A stretch of DNA of 64,000 nucleotides from Desulfosporosinus sp. (GCA_003513495.1 DOPM01000058.1:124001-188000); one strand, 5' to 3'; shown: positions 1-9,202, counted from the first letter of the stretch. Notes: a model not told the origin generated them from the sequence alone. Numbers and translations: made by a program.

Positions 1-1
1 T

Positions 2-1243
2 GATGCTGTAGGGTATTCTCTACTTACCCCAGTGGGGCGAGTGATTTACACTGGAGACTTCAAGGTAGACTACACTCCCATAGACGGTCAGGACATGGAC
101 CTGGGAAAACTAGCTGCTTGGGGGCAGGAAGGGGTACTAGCACTGCTCTGTGACTCTACAAATTCAGAAAGACCCGGCGTAACTGTTTCAGAGATGGCGG
201 TTGGGAAGTCCTTGCGAGAGTGGTTCGAACGGGCTAAAGGGAAGATTATTATGGCAACCTTTGCCTCGAATGTCCACAGAATTCAGCAAGCGATTGATGC
301 AGCCTCCGATATTGGACGCAAGGTTTGTGTTGTAGGAAGAAGTATGGAAAATGTCGTTCGAACAGCAACAGAATTAGGGTATCTGAAACTGCCGGATGAG
401 AGCATCTTAGTTCCCAGTGCTGAGGTTGGTAATATGCCCTCTGAGAAATTACTTGTGCTCACTACTGGAAGTCAAGGAGAGCCCCTGGCAGCTTTGACAC
501 GAATGGCAACACGGAGCCATCGTCAGATCAATGTACAAGCCGGGGATATGGTCATTATGGCGGCAACGCCGATTCCAGGGAACGAGAAACTAGTTGGCAA
601 GACGATCAACCATCTTTATCAGCTCGGTGCTGAAGTCGTTACTAAGGAAATGGGGCAGGTCCATGTTTCCGGACACGCCAATCAAGAAGAAATTAAACTA
701 ATCATTCGTCTCGTCCAACCACGTTTTCTTATACCACATCACGGTGAAATCCGGCATCAAGTTGGATTTAGAAGAATTGGACATTCCCTTGGTTATACTG
801 ATCAAGACATCGCCATCACTCAGCTAGGTTCACGTGTTCAACTTTCTCCAGATCGAATGGAATTTGGTGAACATGTTCAAGCAGGAAGTGTCTATATCGA
901 TGGGCTGGGTGTGGGCGATGTAGGACAGGTTGTCTTACGAGATCGTCAACAATTGGGGCAAGATGGAGTAGTTGTGGTTGTAGCCGCGCTTTCAAAAGCT
1001 AAGCCCTATAAGATAATATCTGGGCCAGATATTATCTCCAGAGGATTTACATTTATGAAAGAAGCTGAAATCTTAGTGGACGGAGCTAAGGTGGAAGTAA
1101 CGAATGCCTTGGAAAGACAACTTCAGAAAGATCAAATAGAATGGGGGGTCTTAAAAGCAAATATTCGCGACAGTCTTGGCAAATACTTATGGGATAAGAC
1201 TCGGAGACGCCCTATGATTCTTCCTGTATTATTGCACTATTAG
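2..1243 (+). CDS. rnj: Ribonuclease J, 3' part (5' end outside window)
   Basis: The reading frame is open from base 2, so the gene starts upstream of the window; about 413 of the usual ~555 residues are present. RNase J is a zinc metallo-beta-lactamase/beta-CASP exo- and endoribonuclease of RNA decay and rRNA maturation. Visible family signatures are DAVGYSLLTPVG at the left edge, CDSTNSERPG in the beta-CASP part, TTGSQGEP, HVSGHANQEE and the metal-site motif IPHHGEIRHQ. The C-terminal dimerisation domain is complete and ends in RRRPMILPV. A hairpin follows the stop codon. Family assignment is secure; whether it is a J1 or J2 paralogue cannot be told. Confidence 0.93.
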   Translation, partial: DAVGYSLLTPVGRVIYTGDFKVDYTPIDGQDMDLGKLAAWGQEGVLALLCDSTNSERPGVTVSEMAVGKSLREWFERAKGKIIMATFASNVHRIQQAIDAASDIGRKVCVVGRSMENVVRTATELGYLKLPDESILVPSAEVGNMPSEKLLVLTTGSQGEPLAALTRMATRSHRQINVQAGDMVIMAATPIPGNEKLVGKTINHLYQLGAEVVTKEMGQVHVSGHANQEEIKLIIRLVQPRFLIPHHGEIRHQVGFRRIGHSLGYTDQDIAITQLGSRVQLSPDRMEFGEHVQAGSVYIDGLGVGDVGQVVLRDRQQLGQDGVVVVVAALSKAKPYKIISGPDIISRGFTFMKEAEILVDGAKVEVTNALERQLQKDQIEWGVLKANIRDSLGKYLWDKTRRRPMILPVLLHY

Positions 1244-1271
1244 AACTAACTTATGGAATTTCCCTGGGTTT

Positions 1272-1315
1272 AGAGCGCTGCGGCAGAATTGACCGAAGCG
1301 CTCTTAGTTTTGCTT
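1272..1315 (+). terminator. Probable intrinsic terminator after RNase J
   Basis: AGAGCGCT (1272-1279) pairs with AGCGCTCT (1297-1304), extended by CGG/CCG inside the loop. A moderately T-rich run (TAGTTTTGCTTT) follows. The weak T tract makes efficiency uncertain. Confidence 0.6.
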
Positions 1316-1372
1316 TAGACTTTTACGAAGAATACCACTTGCAGTTTTCTTTTGTGGAACTTAAGAGTAATT

Positions 1373-1402
1373 GCAGGAAAAATGATTAATATTGCAGAAT
1401 AA
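1373..1402 (+). promoter_or_regulatory. Putative sigma-H promoter of the GGDEF-EAL gene
   Basis: GCAGGAAAA at 1373-1381 and GCAGAATAA at 1394-1402 are separated by 12 nt. Both boxes match the Bacillus sigma-H consensus (RNAGGAWWW and RNNGAATWW) at every position. It lies about 130 nt before the GGDEF-EAL start. The rest of the 1244-1528 gap shows only the upstream terminator. Sigma-H use is inferred from the consensus alone. Confidence 0.55.
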
Positions 1403-1528
1403 AATAGATAAGATATTTGAACGTTAATGCTTTAACGAAAAATACTCAGTTGGCGCTAGTAAAAATCTCAGGCAGCCTTCAGTTGCCCTTATGCCCTCTG
1501 TTTATTTCAAGAAAGGAGTGCTTGGGAA

Positions 1529-3862
1529 ATGAACTATAAGTGGAATTTTAGCCAGGTCACTCCTCTGCGTATTGCCATTCTTTATGGGCTCGTTGGCTGG
1601 TTATGGATTCTTTTTTCTGACCGTTTATTAGGAAGAATAGAAACGAATGATCAGAAATTACTTCAGTTATCGACATTTAAAGGTGGACTCTTTATCCTTG
1701 TGACGTCAATCTTGCTTTACCTACTTATTCATTACGGATATAAAACTCTCCAGAAATCAGAGCAAGCTCTCATCAAAGATCGCGCAGTCTTAGAGCGATA
1801 TCGGCTTTTGGCAGATGAGGTGCTGGATATTATAATATTTATCAGCCCGGAAGGGCAGATTATTGATGCTAATGAGGCGGCAGTGAAGCGATATGGTTAT
1901 TCTCGTGATGAATTAACGAATATGCCTTTCAGTAAGCTTCGTTTGCCAGAGGACCATTCAACCGTTCCCTACTTTCTCCAAAATGCACCAAAAGGAATGC
2001 AGTTTGAGCTGAAGCATATTTGCAAAGATGGAAGTGTTTTTCCTATTGACATCAGCGCCAAGGGCGCAACCTCGAATGGCAAACCAATTATTATTAGTCT
2101 CATTCGGGATATTTCCAAACGTAAGGAGGTCGAGGCTGAAGTCTGGTTGGAGAAAGAACGTGCTCAAGTCACTCTAGAGTCCATCGGAGATGCAGTAATC
2201 ACCACGGATGTTCACATGAACGTAGAGTATATTAACCCAGTTGCTGAGGCCTTAACAGGTTGGTCAAATGCCGAGGCGGCGGGACTTTCCTTAGAGTCGA
2301 TTTTTAAGACTGTCAATGAAGAAACTGGTGAAGCCGCGGAAATTCCCATTGTCCGCAGTCTTAGAGAAGGACGTGTAGTCTGTCTATCTGATAATACAGC
2401 GCTAATAAATAAAGCGGGGGTTACTCTTGCCATCGAAGAATCCGCTGCCCCCATACGTGATAGAGAAAATACAGTTATAGGTGCAGTTCTCGTTTTTCGT
2501 GATGTTAGTTATAAGAGAAATCACATGAAAGAACTTGCCCATCAAGCCCAACATGATGCCTTAACTGGGCTTCCTAATAGACTCCTGTTTAATGAGCACT
2601 TAAGGCAAGCAATTGCACAAGCCAAGCGCAAAAAGGGCAAGTTAGCGGTTATGTTTTTGGATTTGGACCGCTTTAAGCTCATTAATGATACCATGGGGCA
2701 TAACCTGGGGGATCAACTGCTCATTCACGTTGCTGAACGGATTCGTCAAACTTTACGTGAGGGAGATACCGTTGCTAGGCAGGGCGGAGATGAATTCTTG
2801 GTTTTACTACCGGAGATCAGGGATGAGTTAGAAGCAGCTTCAGTATCCGAACGAATCTGTGGAATCTTTGCTCAACCAATTATATTAGAGGGCAATGAAA
2901 TTTACATAAGTGCAAGTATTGGAATTAGTCTTTATCCGACTGATGGGAATGATTTAGAAGCCTTGGTGAAGCAGGCAGATACTGCAATGTACTATGCAAA
3001 GGAGAAGGGACGAAACAATTGTCAGTTTTTTACTGCTGGACTTAATATTAAAGCTAATCAAAGGCTTTCGACGGAAAACAGTCTTCGTAAAGCCTTAGTC
3101 CGTGGTGAATTTGTCCTCCACTATCAACCCCAGGTGGATTTAGAGAGTGGAGTCATTGTGGGACTGGAAGCCCTCATACGCTGGAATTCTGTCGAGCTCG
3201 GAATGGTTTCTCCAGAGGATTTTATTTCTATCGCTGAGGAGACCGGCTTGATCGTACCAATTGGAGAGTGGGTTTTACGTACAGCCTGTGCTCAAAATAA
3301 GCTCTGGCAAACTCAAGGATACGAGCCTGTGCGTATGTCGGTAAACATTTCCGCTAGGCAATTTCAAGAACCGAATTTTATCAAGTTGGTACAGCAAATT
3401 CTCGAGGAGACCGAACTAGATTCACGCTGGCTGGAACTGGAGATTACCGAAAGCATTGCCATGGAAAAAGGTGAAACCACACTGGAAATGTTGAGTGCCT
3501 TTAAACAGTTAGGTGTACGAATTTCAATCGATGATTTCGGAACGGGCTTTTCCTCACTAAATTATTTAAGGCGCATGCCTATCGATACCCTGAAAATTGA
3601 CCGATCCTTTATTAATGATATCAGTACCGGAGAAAATGGGGAGGAAGTTGTCACAGCTATAATCCAGCTTGCTAAAAACCTACACTTAAAAGTTATTGCA
3701 GAAGGGGTAGAAACGATCAACCAACGAGCCTTTCTCAAAGACAGATTGTGTGACGAAATGCAAGGATACCTATTTAGTAAAGCGGTCCCAACGGAAGAAG
3801 CCGAAAGGTTATTTGCTACTAGGCAGACCCCTATGCCGCTGCGCGAAACCACTGATGGATGA
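1529..3862 (+). CDS. Membrane PAS-PAS-GGDEF-EAL c-di-GMP turnover protein
   Basis: A 777-residue sensor protein that probably makes and/or degrades cyclic di-GMP at the membrane. Order seen: two membrane helices (about residues 13-32 and 52-70), two PAS domains (about 88-200 and 212-335), GGDEF (about 340-500) and EAL (about 520-760). The cyclase motif is an intact GGDEF near residue 419, with an RxxD inhibitory site (REGD) exactly five residues before it. The EAL motif (EALIRW), DDFGTGFSS and AEGVET are intact, so neither half is obviously degenerate. ATG start with AAAGGAGTG 7 nt upstream. It is monocistronic, behind a sigma-H-like promoter. Signal and net activity are unknown. Confidence 0.92.
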   Translation: MNYKWNFSQVTPLRIAILYGLVGWLWILFSDRLLGRIETNDQKLLQLSTFKGGLFILVTSILLYLLIHYGYKTLQKSEQALIKDRAVLERYRLLADEVLDIIIFISPEGQIIDANEAAVKRYGYSRDELTNMPFSKLRLPEDHSTVPYFLQNAPKGMQFELKHICKDGSVFPIDISAKGATSNGKPIIISLIRDISKRKEVEAEVWLEKERAQVTLESIGDAVITTDVHMNVEYINPVAEALTGWSNAEAAGLSLESIFKTVNEETGEAAEIPIVRSLREGRVVCLSDNTALINKAGVTLAIEESAAPIRDRENTVIGAVLVFRDVSYKRNHMKELAHQAQHDALTGLPNRLLFNEHLRQAIAQAKRKKGKLAVMFLDLDRFKLINDTMGHNLGDQLLIHVAERIRQTLREGDTVARQGGDEFLVLLPEIRDELEAASVSERICGIFAQPIILEGNEIYISASIGISLYPTDGNDLEALVKQADTAMYYAKEKGRNNCQFFTAGLNIKANQRLSTENSLRKALVRGEFVLHYQPQVDLESGVIVGLEALIRWNSVELGMVSPEDFISIAEETGLIVPIGEWVLRTACAQNKLWQTQGYEPVRMSVNISARQFQEPNFIKLVQQILEETELDSRWLELEITESIAMEKGETTLEMLSAFKQLGVRISIDDFGTGFSSLNYLRRMPIDTLKIDRSFINDISTGENGEEVVTAIIQLAKNLHLKVIAEGVETINQRAFLKDRLCDEMQGYLFSKAVPTEEAERLFATRQTPMPLRETTDG

Positions 3863-3910
3863 CATTAACCTAAACTTATTTTCAGATAATCTGAATATGG
3901 ATTTACATTA

Positions 3911-3947
3911 AGCCGGGTACATGAGTTGTCATGTACTCGGCTTTTTT
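3911..3947 (+). terminator. Intrinsic terminator between GGDEF-EAL gene and spoIIIAA
   Basis: A 14-bp stem (3911-3924 with 3929-3942, one G-U pair) has a GTTG loop and runs into a T6 tract. It rules out the TTG at 3926 as a spoIIIAA start, because that codon lies in the loop. Confidence 0.88.
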
Positions 3948-4009
3948 GTAAGGAAACATGTCTAAAACCAAAAGGTTGGACATACCTTCTAACAAGGGGG
4001 GGCATTAAA

Positions 4010-5074
4010 GTGTCGCTACATTATACTCTATCTGTTGTTCAGGAACCAAAAGTTATGTCAACCTTACTGAAGTCAATCCCTCCACAAAAGAATGGGAGTC
4101 ATCCTGAGCTTAGCAAGAGCGCAGCTTTGTGGACAGACATGGCTAAGTGGTTTGGGGACGACATACGTTTCATTTTAGTCAGCCTTAAGGGTGTGGATTA
4201 TCAGAAGATCGAAGAGCTGCGCTTAAGAGTGGGTAAGCCACTCTTGCTACGAACGTTAGACAGAGATCTTTTTATCAATCAGGAAGGTGAGATAACAAGT
4301 CCCAATAATGCCTACTTCATAAAACATGAAGATTTGGCCTGTGCCCTTGAACGGATGACCCATAGCTCGGTTTACGCAGTTGAAGAGGATCTCAAGCAGG
4401 GCTTTATAACCCTTCCCGGAGGGAATCGAGTAGGTGTAGCAGGTGAAGTAGTTCTGCAGCAAGGTAAAATTCAAACAATGAAGCATATCTCTTCTTTAAA
4501 TCTACGTATTGCAAGGGATATTCCTGGATTGAGCCAGAAGATCTTGCCATTGCTACTTAGTATGGCTGGGACAGTTTATCATACCTTGTTGATTTCCCCT
4601 CCCCGTGCTGGTAAAACAACTCTCTTGAGAGATCTTATTCGTTCGATCAGCAATGGAGTTCCTCAAGTAGGATTAAACGGGCAGACTGTTGGAGTTGTGG
4701 ATGAACGTGGAGAACTTGCTGGAATGTGGCAGGGGGTTCCGACCTATGATTTGGGATATCGGACAGACGTTCTGGACGGATGCCCAAAGGCAAGTGGGAT
4801 GAGTATGCTAGTGCGTTCCATGTCCCCTCAAGTGTTGGCTATGGATGAGATTGGGCATGCCGACGATGCTAACGCTATAACGGATGCTTTACGTACGGGG
4901 GTGCAGATTCTAAGCACGGCTCACGCCAGCTCGATTGAGGAAGCACGGAGTAGACCTGTTATTAAACATCTCTTAGAACAAGGAGTGTTTGAACGTTTAG
5001 TTGTCTTAAGCAGACGACATGGACCTGGAACGATAGATGGAGTTTATGATCTGAGAACAGGGAGGATCCTGTGA
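4010..5074 (+). CDS. spoIIIAA: Stage III sporulation protein AA (ATPase)
   Basis: SpoIIIAA is a secretion-ATPase-like (VirB11/PilT-related) motor of the SpoIIIA-SpoIIQ feeding-tube complex, acting in the mother cell at the engulfed forespore membrane. Walker A is PPRAGKTTLL near residue 197, followed by VVDERGEL and a Walker-B-like AMDEIGHADD. I start at GTG 4010 because AAGGGGGGG precedes it; this gives 354 residues, longer than B. subtilis SpoIIIAA (307). ATG 4055 would give 339. It is the first gene of a complete eight-gene operon and overlaps spoIIIAB. Expression by sigma-E is expected from the family, but I found no clear sigma-E promoter. Confidence 0.93.
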   Translation: MSLHYTLSVVQEPKVMSTLLKSIPPQKNGSHPELSKSAALWTDMAKWFGDDIRFILVSLKGVDYQKIEELRLRVGKPLLLRTLDRDLFINQEGEITSPNNAYFIKHEDLACALERMTHSSVYAVEEDLKQGFITLPGGNRVGVAGEVVLQQGKIQTMKHISSLNLRIARDIPGLSQKILPLLLSMAGTVYHTLLISPPRAGKTTLLRDLIRSISNGVPQVGLNGQTVGVVDERGELAGMWQGVPTYDLGYRTDVLDGCPKASGMSMLVRSMSPQVLAMDEIGHADDANAITDALRTGVQILSTAHASSIEEARSRPVIKHLLEQGVFERLVVLSRRHGPGTIDGVYDLRTGRIL

Positions 5075-5583
5075 TGCTGGTACTAGGATGTATTGCGCTC
5101 ATTGCAGGGTGTGGATGTTTGGGACTTTGGTTTGCCCATCGAATACGACGACGACCTTTAGAATTGCGAGAATGTTCGATGGCCTTAGCACTTCTAGATA
5201 CTGAAATAGTCTGGGGAGCGACTCCTTTGCCTGAGGCATTCTGCTTAGTAAAAGAACGGACAGATACACCTTGGCAAGGCTTTTTTGAAGAACTCCAGGA
5301 GCGATTGCAACGGGGGGAGTCAGCAAGTACAGCTTGGAAAGAGACGGTGATAATTCAGAATGCACACTTTTGTCTAAAGCCAGAGGATTGGCAGATAATC
5401 GCTGATGTTGGAAAAGGATTGGGACGGTCTGATCGGACGGAACAGCACAAGCAGATCGAACTTGTTCAACGGCAACTTATTTTAATGAAGGAGCAAGCGG
5501 AAATTTGGTCAGGGAAACAAGCGAAAATGTGGTCGTATCTAGGATTTCTTGGTGGAATTGCAGGAGTGCTCGTTTTGATTTAA
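5074..5583 (+). CDS. spoIIIAB: Stage III sporulation protein AB
   Basis: Small membrane protein of about 169 residues. It has an N-terminal hydrophobic segment (LVLGCIALIAGCGCLGLWF), a soluble helical middle, and a C-terminal helix GFLGGIAGVLVLI. SpoIIIAB resembles GspF-type platform proteins and is part of the mother-cell side of the SpoIIIA channel. GGAGG at 5061-5065 fits the ATG at 5074, which overlaps the spoIIIAA stop by one base, so the genes are probably translationally coupled. Identity rests on position and family pattern. Confidence 0.9.
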   Translation: MLVLGCIALIAGCGCLGLWFAHRIRRRPLELRECSMALALLDTEIVWGATPLPEAFCLVKERTDTPWQGFFEELQERLQRGESASTAWKETVIIQNAHFCLKPEDWQIIADVGKGLGRSDRTEQHKQIELVQRQLILMKEQAEIWSGKQAKMWSYLGFLGGIAGVLVLI

Positions 5584-5604
5584 CCAAGGAGAGGAGTTGG
5601 GTTA

Positions 5605-5802
5605 ATGAGCTTTAACTTAATTATAACAGTCGCAGGTATTGGTATTTTGGTAGGAGTATTAGCAACTGTCCTAAATCAATCCGGGCGCAGTGAAATGGCT
5701 CAGGGTGTTACAATCATGGGTGTTATAGTGGTCCTCTATATTGTAGTACAATCAATAGCCGAATTATTTACTTTGGTTAAGAGTGTTTTTAACCTTTATT
5801 AG
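5605..5802 (+). CDS. spoIIIAC: Stage III sporulation protein AC
   Basis: A 65-residue hydrophobic protein with two membrane helices (LIITVAGIGILVGVLATVL and GVTIMGVIVVLYIVVQSIA). SpoIIIAC is always about this size and pairs with SpoIIIAD, both being mother-cell membrane parts of the SpoIIIA channel. GGAGAGGAG precedes the ATG. It lies between spoIIIAB and spoIIIAD with short gaps. Confidence 0.93.
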   Translation: MSFNLIITVAGIGILVGVLATVLNQSGRSEMAQGVTIMGVIVVLYIVVQSIAELFTLVKSVFNLY

Positions 5803-5813
5803 GGGGCTAAAGC

Positions 5814-6200
5814 GTGGAAATTTGGCAAATCGTGGGACTAGCCCTAATAGTTACCGTGCTTGGTGTAGTTCTTAAGCAGATTCGACCGGAAATTGCCTTA
5901 CAACTTTCAATTTTAGCAGGAGCATCCATCTTTATTCTTGTTATTAGTAAAATCAGAGTTATTGTGGATTTGCTTCAGACTCTTGCAGACCAGGCCAATA
6001 TTAGTTCTTACTATTTACTTATCATTCTAAAAATTGTCGGTGTCGCCTATCTCGCCGAATTCGGTGCTCAAATTTGCCGGGATGCGGGAGAAAGTGCCTT
6101 AGCCACTAAAATTGAACTAGCGGCAAAAGTCGGGGTTATTCTCATAGCGATACCTATTATTGTAGCCATTACAGAGTCACTGGTACGACTCGTTCCGTGA
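5814..6200 (+). CDS. spoIIIAD: Stage III sporulation protein AD
   Basis: A 128-residue membrane protein with four predicted helices. Sequences such as YYLLIILKIVGVAYLAEFGA and ICRDAGESALATKIELAAKVG are typical of SpoIIIAD. GTG start preceded by AGGGGG. It is a SpoIIIAC partner in the mother-cell membrane of the forespore channel, and the gene ends just before spoIIIAE. Confidence 0.93.
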   Translation: MEIWQIVGLALIVTVLGVVLKQIRPEIALQLSILAGASIFILVISKIRVIVDLLQTLADQANISSYYLLIILKIVGVAYLAEFGAQICRDAGESALATKIELAAKVGVILIAIPIIVAITESLVRLVP

Positions 6201-6210
6201 GGTGATGTAT

Positions 6211-7383
6211 TTGCCACGATTCATGGTCAGTTTGGTACTATTAGTTTTCATCTTTAGTGGGACAACTTCGACGGTTTTAGCAGAGGAGGTTGCCCCTCAA
6301 CCCTTGGGACAGGTCGATCTTTTACAAGAGGTCGACTTGAGTCAAATGCGGGGCTTTCTGGAACAGTTGGATAGCGACGTTCAGAAAGCAATGCCAGGTT
6401 TTTCTTTAGTACGAACATTTGAGGATCTTAAGAGTGGAGAGCTGAGCCTAAAACCAGAAAACTTGGGAAAGACGTTCCTTTCCGTATTAGGTCATCAAAT
6501 TCTAGGGACTGCACCCTTGATTGGAAAACTACTCATGTTAGCTGTACTAGGTGCCGTACTTGGACAACTTCAAGTTGCTTTTGGGGGAAATGTCGGTAAA
6601 ATTGCCCAAGTCATGACTTATCTCGTCCTTTTAAGCTTAGCTATAACCTCCTTTAGAGAGTCTTTGAATATTGCTACAGGAGCTATTGATCGAATGGTCG
6701 GTCTCATGCAAACTATGTTTCCGGTTATTTTGACCTTACTAATTACCATGGGGAATCTAACCAGCGCAGCATTGTTTAAACCTCTGATTATGGGTAGTTT
6801 GACAGTATTAGCAACGATTATTAAGACGGTTATATTGCCGCTTTTTTTTCTAGCAGCTGTTCTTAAGCTTTTTAATCATATCTCGGAGCAATTCAAGCTA
6901 AGCAAACTGGCTGGACTGTTTGAATTCGCTGGTAAGCTTTCCTTAGGTGTAATTATGACCGTATTTATCGGAGTCATGACAGTTCAGGGGGTAACCGGAG
7001 GGGTTGCCGATAGTGTCGTTTTTCGGACGGCCAAGTATTCTGCCGATTTAGTTCCTGTGGTAGGCAAGTTTTTTAAAGATGCCGTTGAACTAGTGATTAC
7101 ATCAGGACTGCTTATGAAGAATGCCGTGGGAATCATTGCCTTAATTGCTATCATTATTATCTGCTTAGGGCCTCTGGTAAAAATCTTAGCAATGATCCTA
7201 GTATTTCGCATTTCTGCTGCACTTATAGAGCCTCTTGGTGAAAAGCCCCTTGCAGATAGTCTTCAAGATATGTCAAAAAGTTTAATCTTCATATTGGTCA
7301 CGGTTGCTTCAGTAGCAATTATGTTTTTTATGGCTGTAGCCGTGGCAGTTGGGACGGGAACCTTTTCAGTGATGTTGCACTAA
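6211..7383 (+). CDS. spoIIIAE: Stage III sporulation protein AE
   Basis: Polytopic membrane protein of about 390 residues. It has an N-terminal signal-like segment ending in STVLA, a hydrophilic stretch, and then about seven or eight hydrophobic helices, among them HQILGTAPLIGKLLMLAV and MTVFIGVMTVQGVTGG. SpoIIIAE is the largest integral subunit of the channel. I prefer TTG 6211 because GAGGTG at 6199-6204 gives a 6-nt spacing; GTG 6202 and ATG 6205 are in frame but lie on top of that site. Confidence 0.92.
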   Translation: MPRFMVSLVLLVFIFSGTTSTVLAEEVAPQPLGQVDLLQEVDLSQMRGFLEQLDSDVQKAMPGFSLVRTFEDLKSGELSLKPENLGKTFLSVLGHQILGTAPLIGKLLMLAVLGAVLGQLQVAFGGNVGKIAQVMTYLVLLSLAITSFRESLNIATGAIDRMVGLMQTMFPVILTLLITMGNLTSAALFKPLIMGSLTVLATIIKTVILPLFFLAAVLKLFNHISEQFKLSKLAGLFEFAGKLSLGVIMTVFIGVMTVQGVTGGVADSVVFRTAKYSADLVPVVGKFFKDAVELVITSGLLMKNAVGIIALIAIIIICLGPLVKILAMILVFRISAALIEPLGEKPLADSLQDMSKSLIFILVTVASVAIMFFMAVAVAVGTGTFSVMLH

Positions 7384-7396
7384 GGAGGAGAGTGCC

Positions 7397-7975
7397 GTGC
7401 AGACGTTACAAACACTTGTGCGTAATTTGGCATTAATTTTATTACTAGCTACTTTTTTAGAAATGCTTTTGCCTAATAAATCCATGCGCGGGTTTGTTCA
7501 GATGGTGATGGGACTATTTGTGATCTCGGCGATTCTCACTCCAATTACCACGTTTCTACATACTCCATTGTCCATGGATATTCCAGCTTGGACTATCACA
7601 ACTCCTCAGGATTTACCAGCAATAGCCGTCGAAGGCCAAGGGGCCCAAATTGGGAGGGATGCTGTTCAGGAACAATATCGTCAGATTCTAATTAACCAAA
7701 TTAAAGCGCTAGCTATGGGAGTTTCAGGGGTTGGAGATGCGGAGGTTGAGGTTCGATTTGAAGAGGGTGCAGGAGGAATGATCGACCAGCCTAGGATTAA
7801 CGAGATACATGTCTCGTTAACGTCTGCCCAAGAAATTCAATTAGTAAAACCTGTAATTATTGGGGAAGCACAGGATACAGTGGGTATACATTCTCCAAAG
7901 GCAGAAGAGGTGAGAGAACGAATTGCAACCTTTATGAATTTGGCTAAAGAGAAAGTCTTCGTTCAAGAAAGCTAA
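7397..7975 (+). CDS. spoIIIAF: Stage III sporulation protein AF
   Basis: A 192-residue protein with two N-terminal membrane helices (LALILLLATFLEMLLP and VMGLFVISAILTPI), then a soluble domain with a ring-building-motif-like pattern after residue 90. GTG start behind AAGGAGGAG. SpoIIIAF is a SpoIIIA channel component of the intermembrane space. Position and size match the family. Confidence 0.92.
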   Translation: MQTLQTLVRNLALILLLATFLEMLLPNKSMRGFVQMVMGLFVISAILTPITTFLHTPLSMDIPAWTITTPQDLPAIAVEGQGAQIGRDAVQEQYRQILINQIKALAMGVSGVGDAEVEVRFEEGAGGMIDQPRINEIHVSLTSAQEIQLVKPVIIGEAQDTVGIHSPKAEEVRERIATFMNLAKEKVFVQES

Positions 7976-8008
7976 ATAGTTGTGGATAATTTGGGAGGAG
8001 GTAAACTT

Positions 8009-8569
8009 GTGGATTGGATGAAAAAGATTTCATCGGATAAACTTTTGGTAAGCTTAGTCTCTCTTGTAGCAATAGGTATGGCCTTTATTTATCTCGGAAA
8101 GGGACCTGGATCTATTCAGAGCCCACAAACAGAAGCTGCGACAACAAGTATTTCAAGTCCAAGTACAAAGATTGGTGTTTTAGAGAAGGAGTTAGAAAAT
8201 AAACTGCAAACTAATATTCTGATGATGGATGGGGTAGGCAAGGTTCAAGTTTCTGTAAATTTTTTAACTGGGCTAAAGAATGAGTATGTTCGAAATAACA
8301 ATGTCACTAAACGAACAAATAAAGAAACTGATAAGACGGGTGGTACTCGTGAAACGACGGAGATTACAGAAAATCACCAAGTTGTCATGCCCAGTGGTTC
8401 CGCCCAACCAGTTATCGTGATGGAAGATCGTCCGGAAATTGGTGGAGTATTAATTATTGCTGAGGGGGCACGAGACCCAAAAGTAAGGGAAGGGATTCAT
8501 ACAGCGGTTCAAACCTTATTGAATATTCCCAGCGCTAGAATTACTGTCGTACCAATGGGTGGAGCATGA
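8009..8569 (+). CDS. spoIIIAG: Stage III sporulation protein AG
   Basis: A bitopic protein of about 186 residues: one N-terminal helix (LLVSLVSLVAIGMAFIYLG), then a Thr/Lys-rich loop and a ring-building-motif domain (GGVLIIAEGARDPKVREG). SpoIIIAG forms a large ring in the space between the mother-cell and forespore membranes. GTG 8009 is chosen because GGAGGAGG lies at 7994-8001 with suitable spacing; GTG 7982 is in frame but has no such site. Confidence 0.92.
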   Translation: MDWMKKISSDKLLVSLVSLVAIGMAFIYLGKGPGSIQSPQTEAATTSISSPSTKIGVLEKELENKLQTNILMMDGVGKVQVSVNFLTGLKNEYVRNNNVTKRTNKETDKTGGTRETTEITENHQVVMPSGSAQPVIVMEDRPEIGGVLIIAEGARDPKVREGIHTAVQTLLNIPSARITVVPMGGA

Positions 8570-9141
8570 TGTTAAAGCATATAAGCAGGCCGATCCTTTT
8601 ATTGGTTGGGCATAAATCTAAGTTATGGATAATAGGCATTATTGGACTTGTAGCATTAATGGGAATAATTGGTGTGAGGTTCATCACCTACGAGCCCCAC
8701 GCGTATCTGTCAAGACAAGCAAGTTTACCTGTTAATGCTCAAGTAGTCGATCCCTCAATTCAGTTTGAAGTTGAAACTGTCAAACCTAATGACGCAGGGG
8801 GAGATTATTTCGTCAATTATCGCTTAAAACGAGAACAGCTTCGCCAAGAGGCAAAAGCAATGCTTTCAAAGTTGCTGGACTCGACCGTTGAGAAAAGCAA
8901 AGCACAAGCACAAGAGAAATGGCTAGAACTCAGTTCTAAAATACAAAGAGAAGAAGAAATTGAAAATTTACTTAAACTAAAAGGGTTTGAAGATGCAGTG
9001 GCAGATGTTTTTCCTGAACATGTCACGGTGATTGTCTATGCGCCAACACTAACTCCTCATGAAAGGGATCTTATACAAGAAATTGTGGTTCGAGTAACCA
9101 ATGTTAGCTTAGATAAAATTACAATATCATCTAAGAAATAG
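8566..9141 (+). CDS. spoIIIAH: Stage III sporulation protein AH
   Basis: A 191-residue bitopic protein with one N-terminal membrane helix (LWIIGIIGLVALMGIIGVRF). It is followed by a charged coiled stretch (about residues 80-130) and a C-terminal YscJ/FliF-like domain. SpoIIIAH binds forespore SpoIIQ across the intermembrane space. ATG overlaps the spoIIIAG stop. Last gene of the spoIIIA operon. Confidence 0.92.
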   Translation: MMLKHISRPILLLVGHKSKLWIIGIIGLVALMGIIGVRFITYEPHAYLSRQASLPVNAQVVDPSIQFEVETVKPNDAGGDYFVNYRLKREQLRQEAKAMLSKLLDSTVEKSKAQAQEKWLELSSKIQREEEIENLLKLKGFEDAVADVFPEHVTVIVYAPTLTPHERDLIQEIVVRVTNVSLDKITISSKK

Positions 9142-9172
9142 GTCATAGTCTAAAAAGTTCTATCATTGTTAA

Positions 9173-9202
9173 GCAGGAAAATGACTCTGTCAAAGCGAAC
9201 TA
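9173..9202 (+). promoter_or_regulatory. Putative sigma-H-type promoter of the receiver gene
   Basis: GCAGGAAAA (9173-9181) and AGCGAACTA (9194-9202) are 12 nt apart. The -35 box is identical to that at 1373; the -10 differs from RNNGAATWW at one base (GAAC). A predicted start near 9209 leaves a short leader that contains a GGAC-GAAA-GTCC hairpin (9213-9224). Confidence 0.42.

Noticed and set aside
3926..4009. Extended N-terminus of SpoIIIAA starting at TTG 3926
   Set aside because: The codon is in the loop of a strong terminator hairpin with a T6 tract; no ribosome site precedes it. GTG 4010 has one.
3981..4009. Sigma-E promoter of spoIIIA based on CATACCTT
   Set aside because: The -10 fits CATANNNT, but there is no ATA-type -35 at the right distance.
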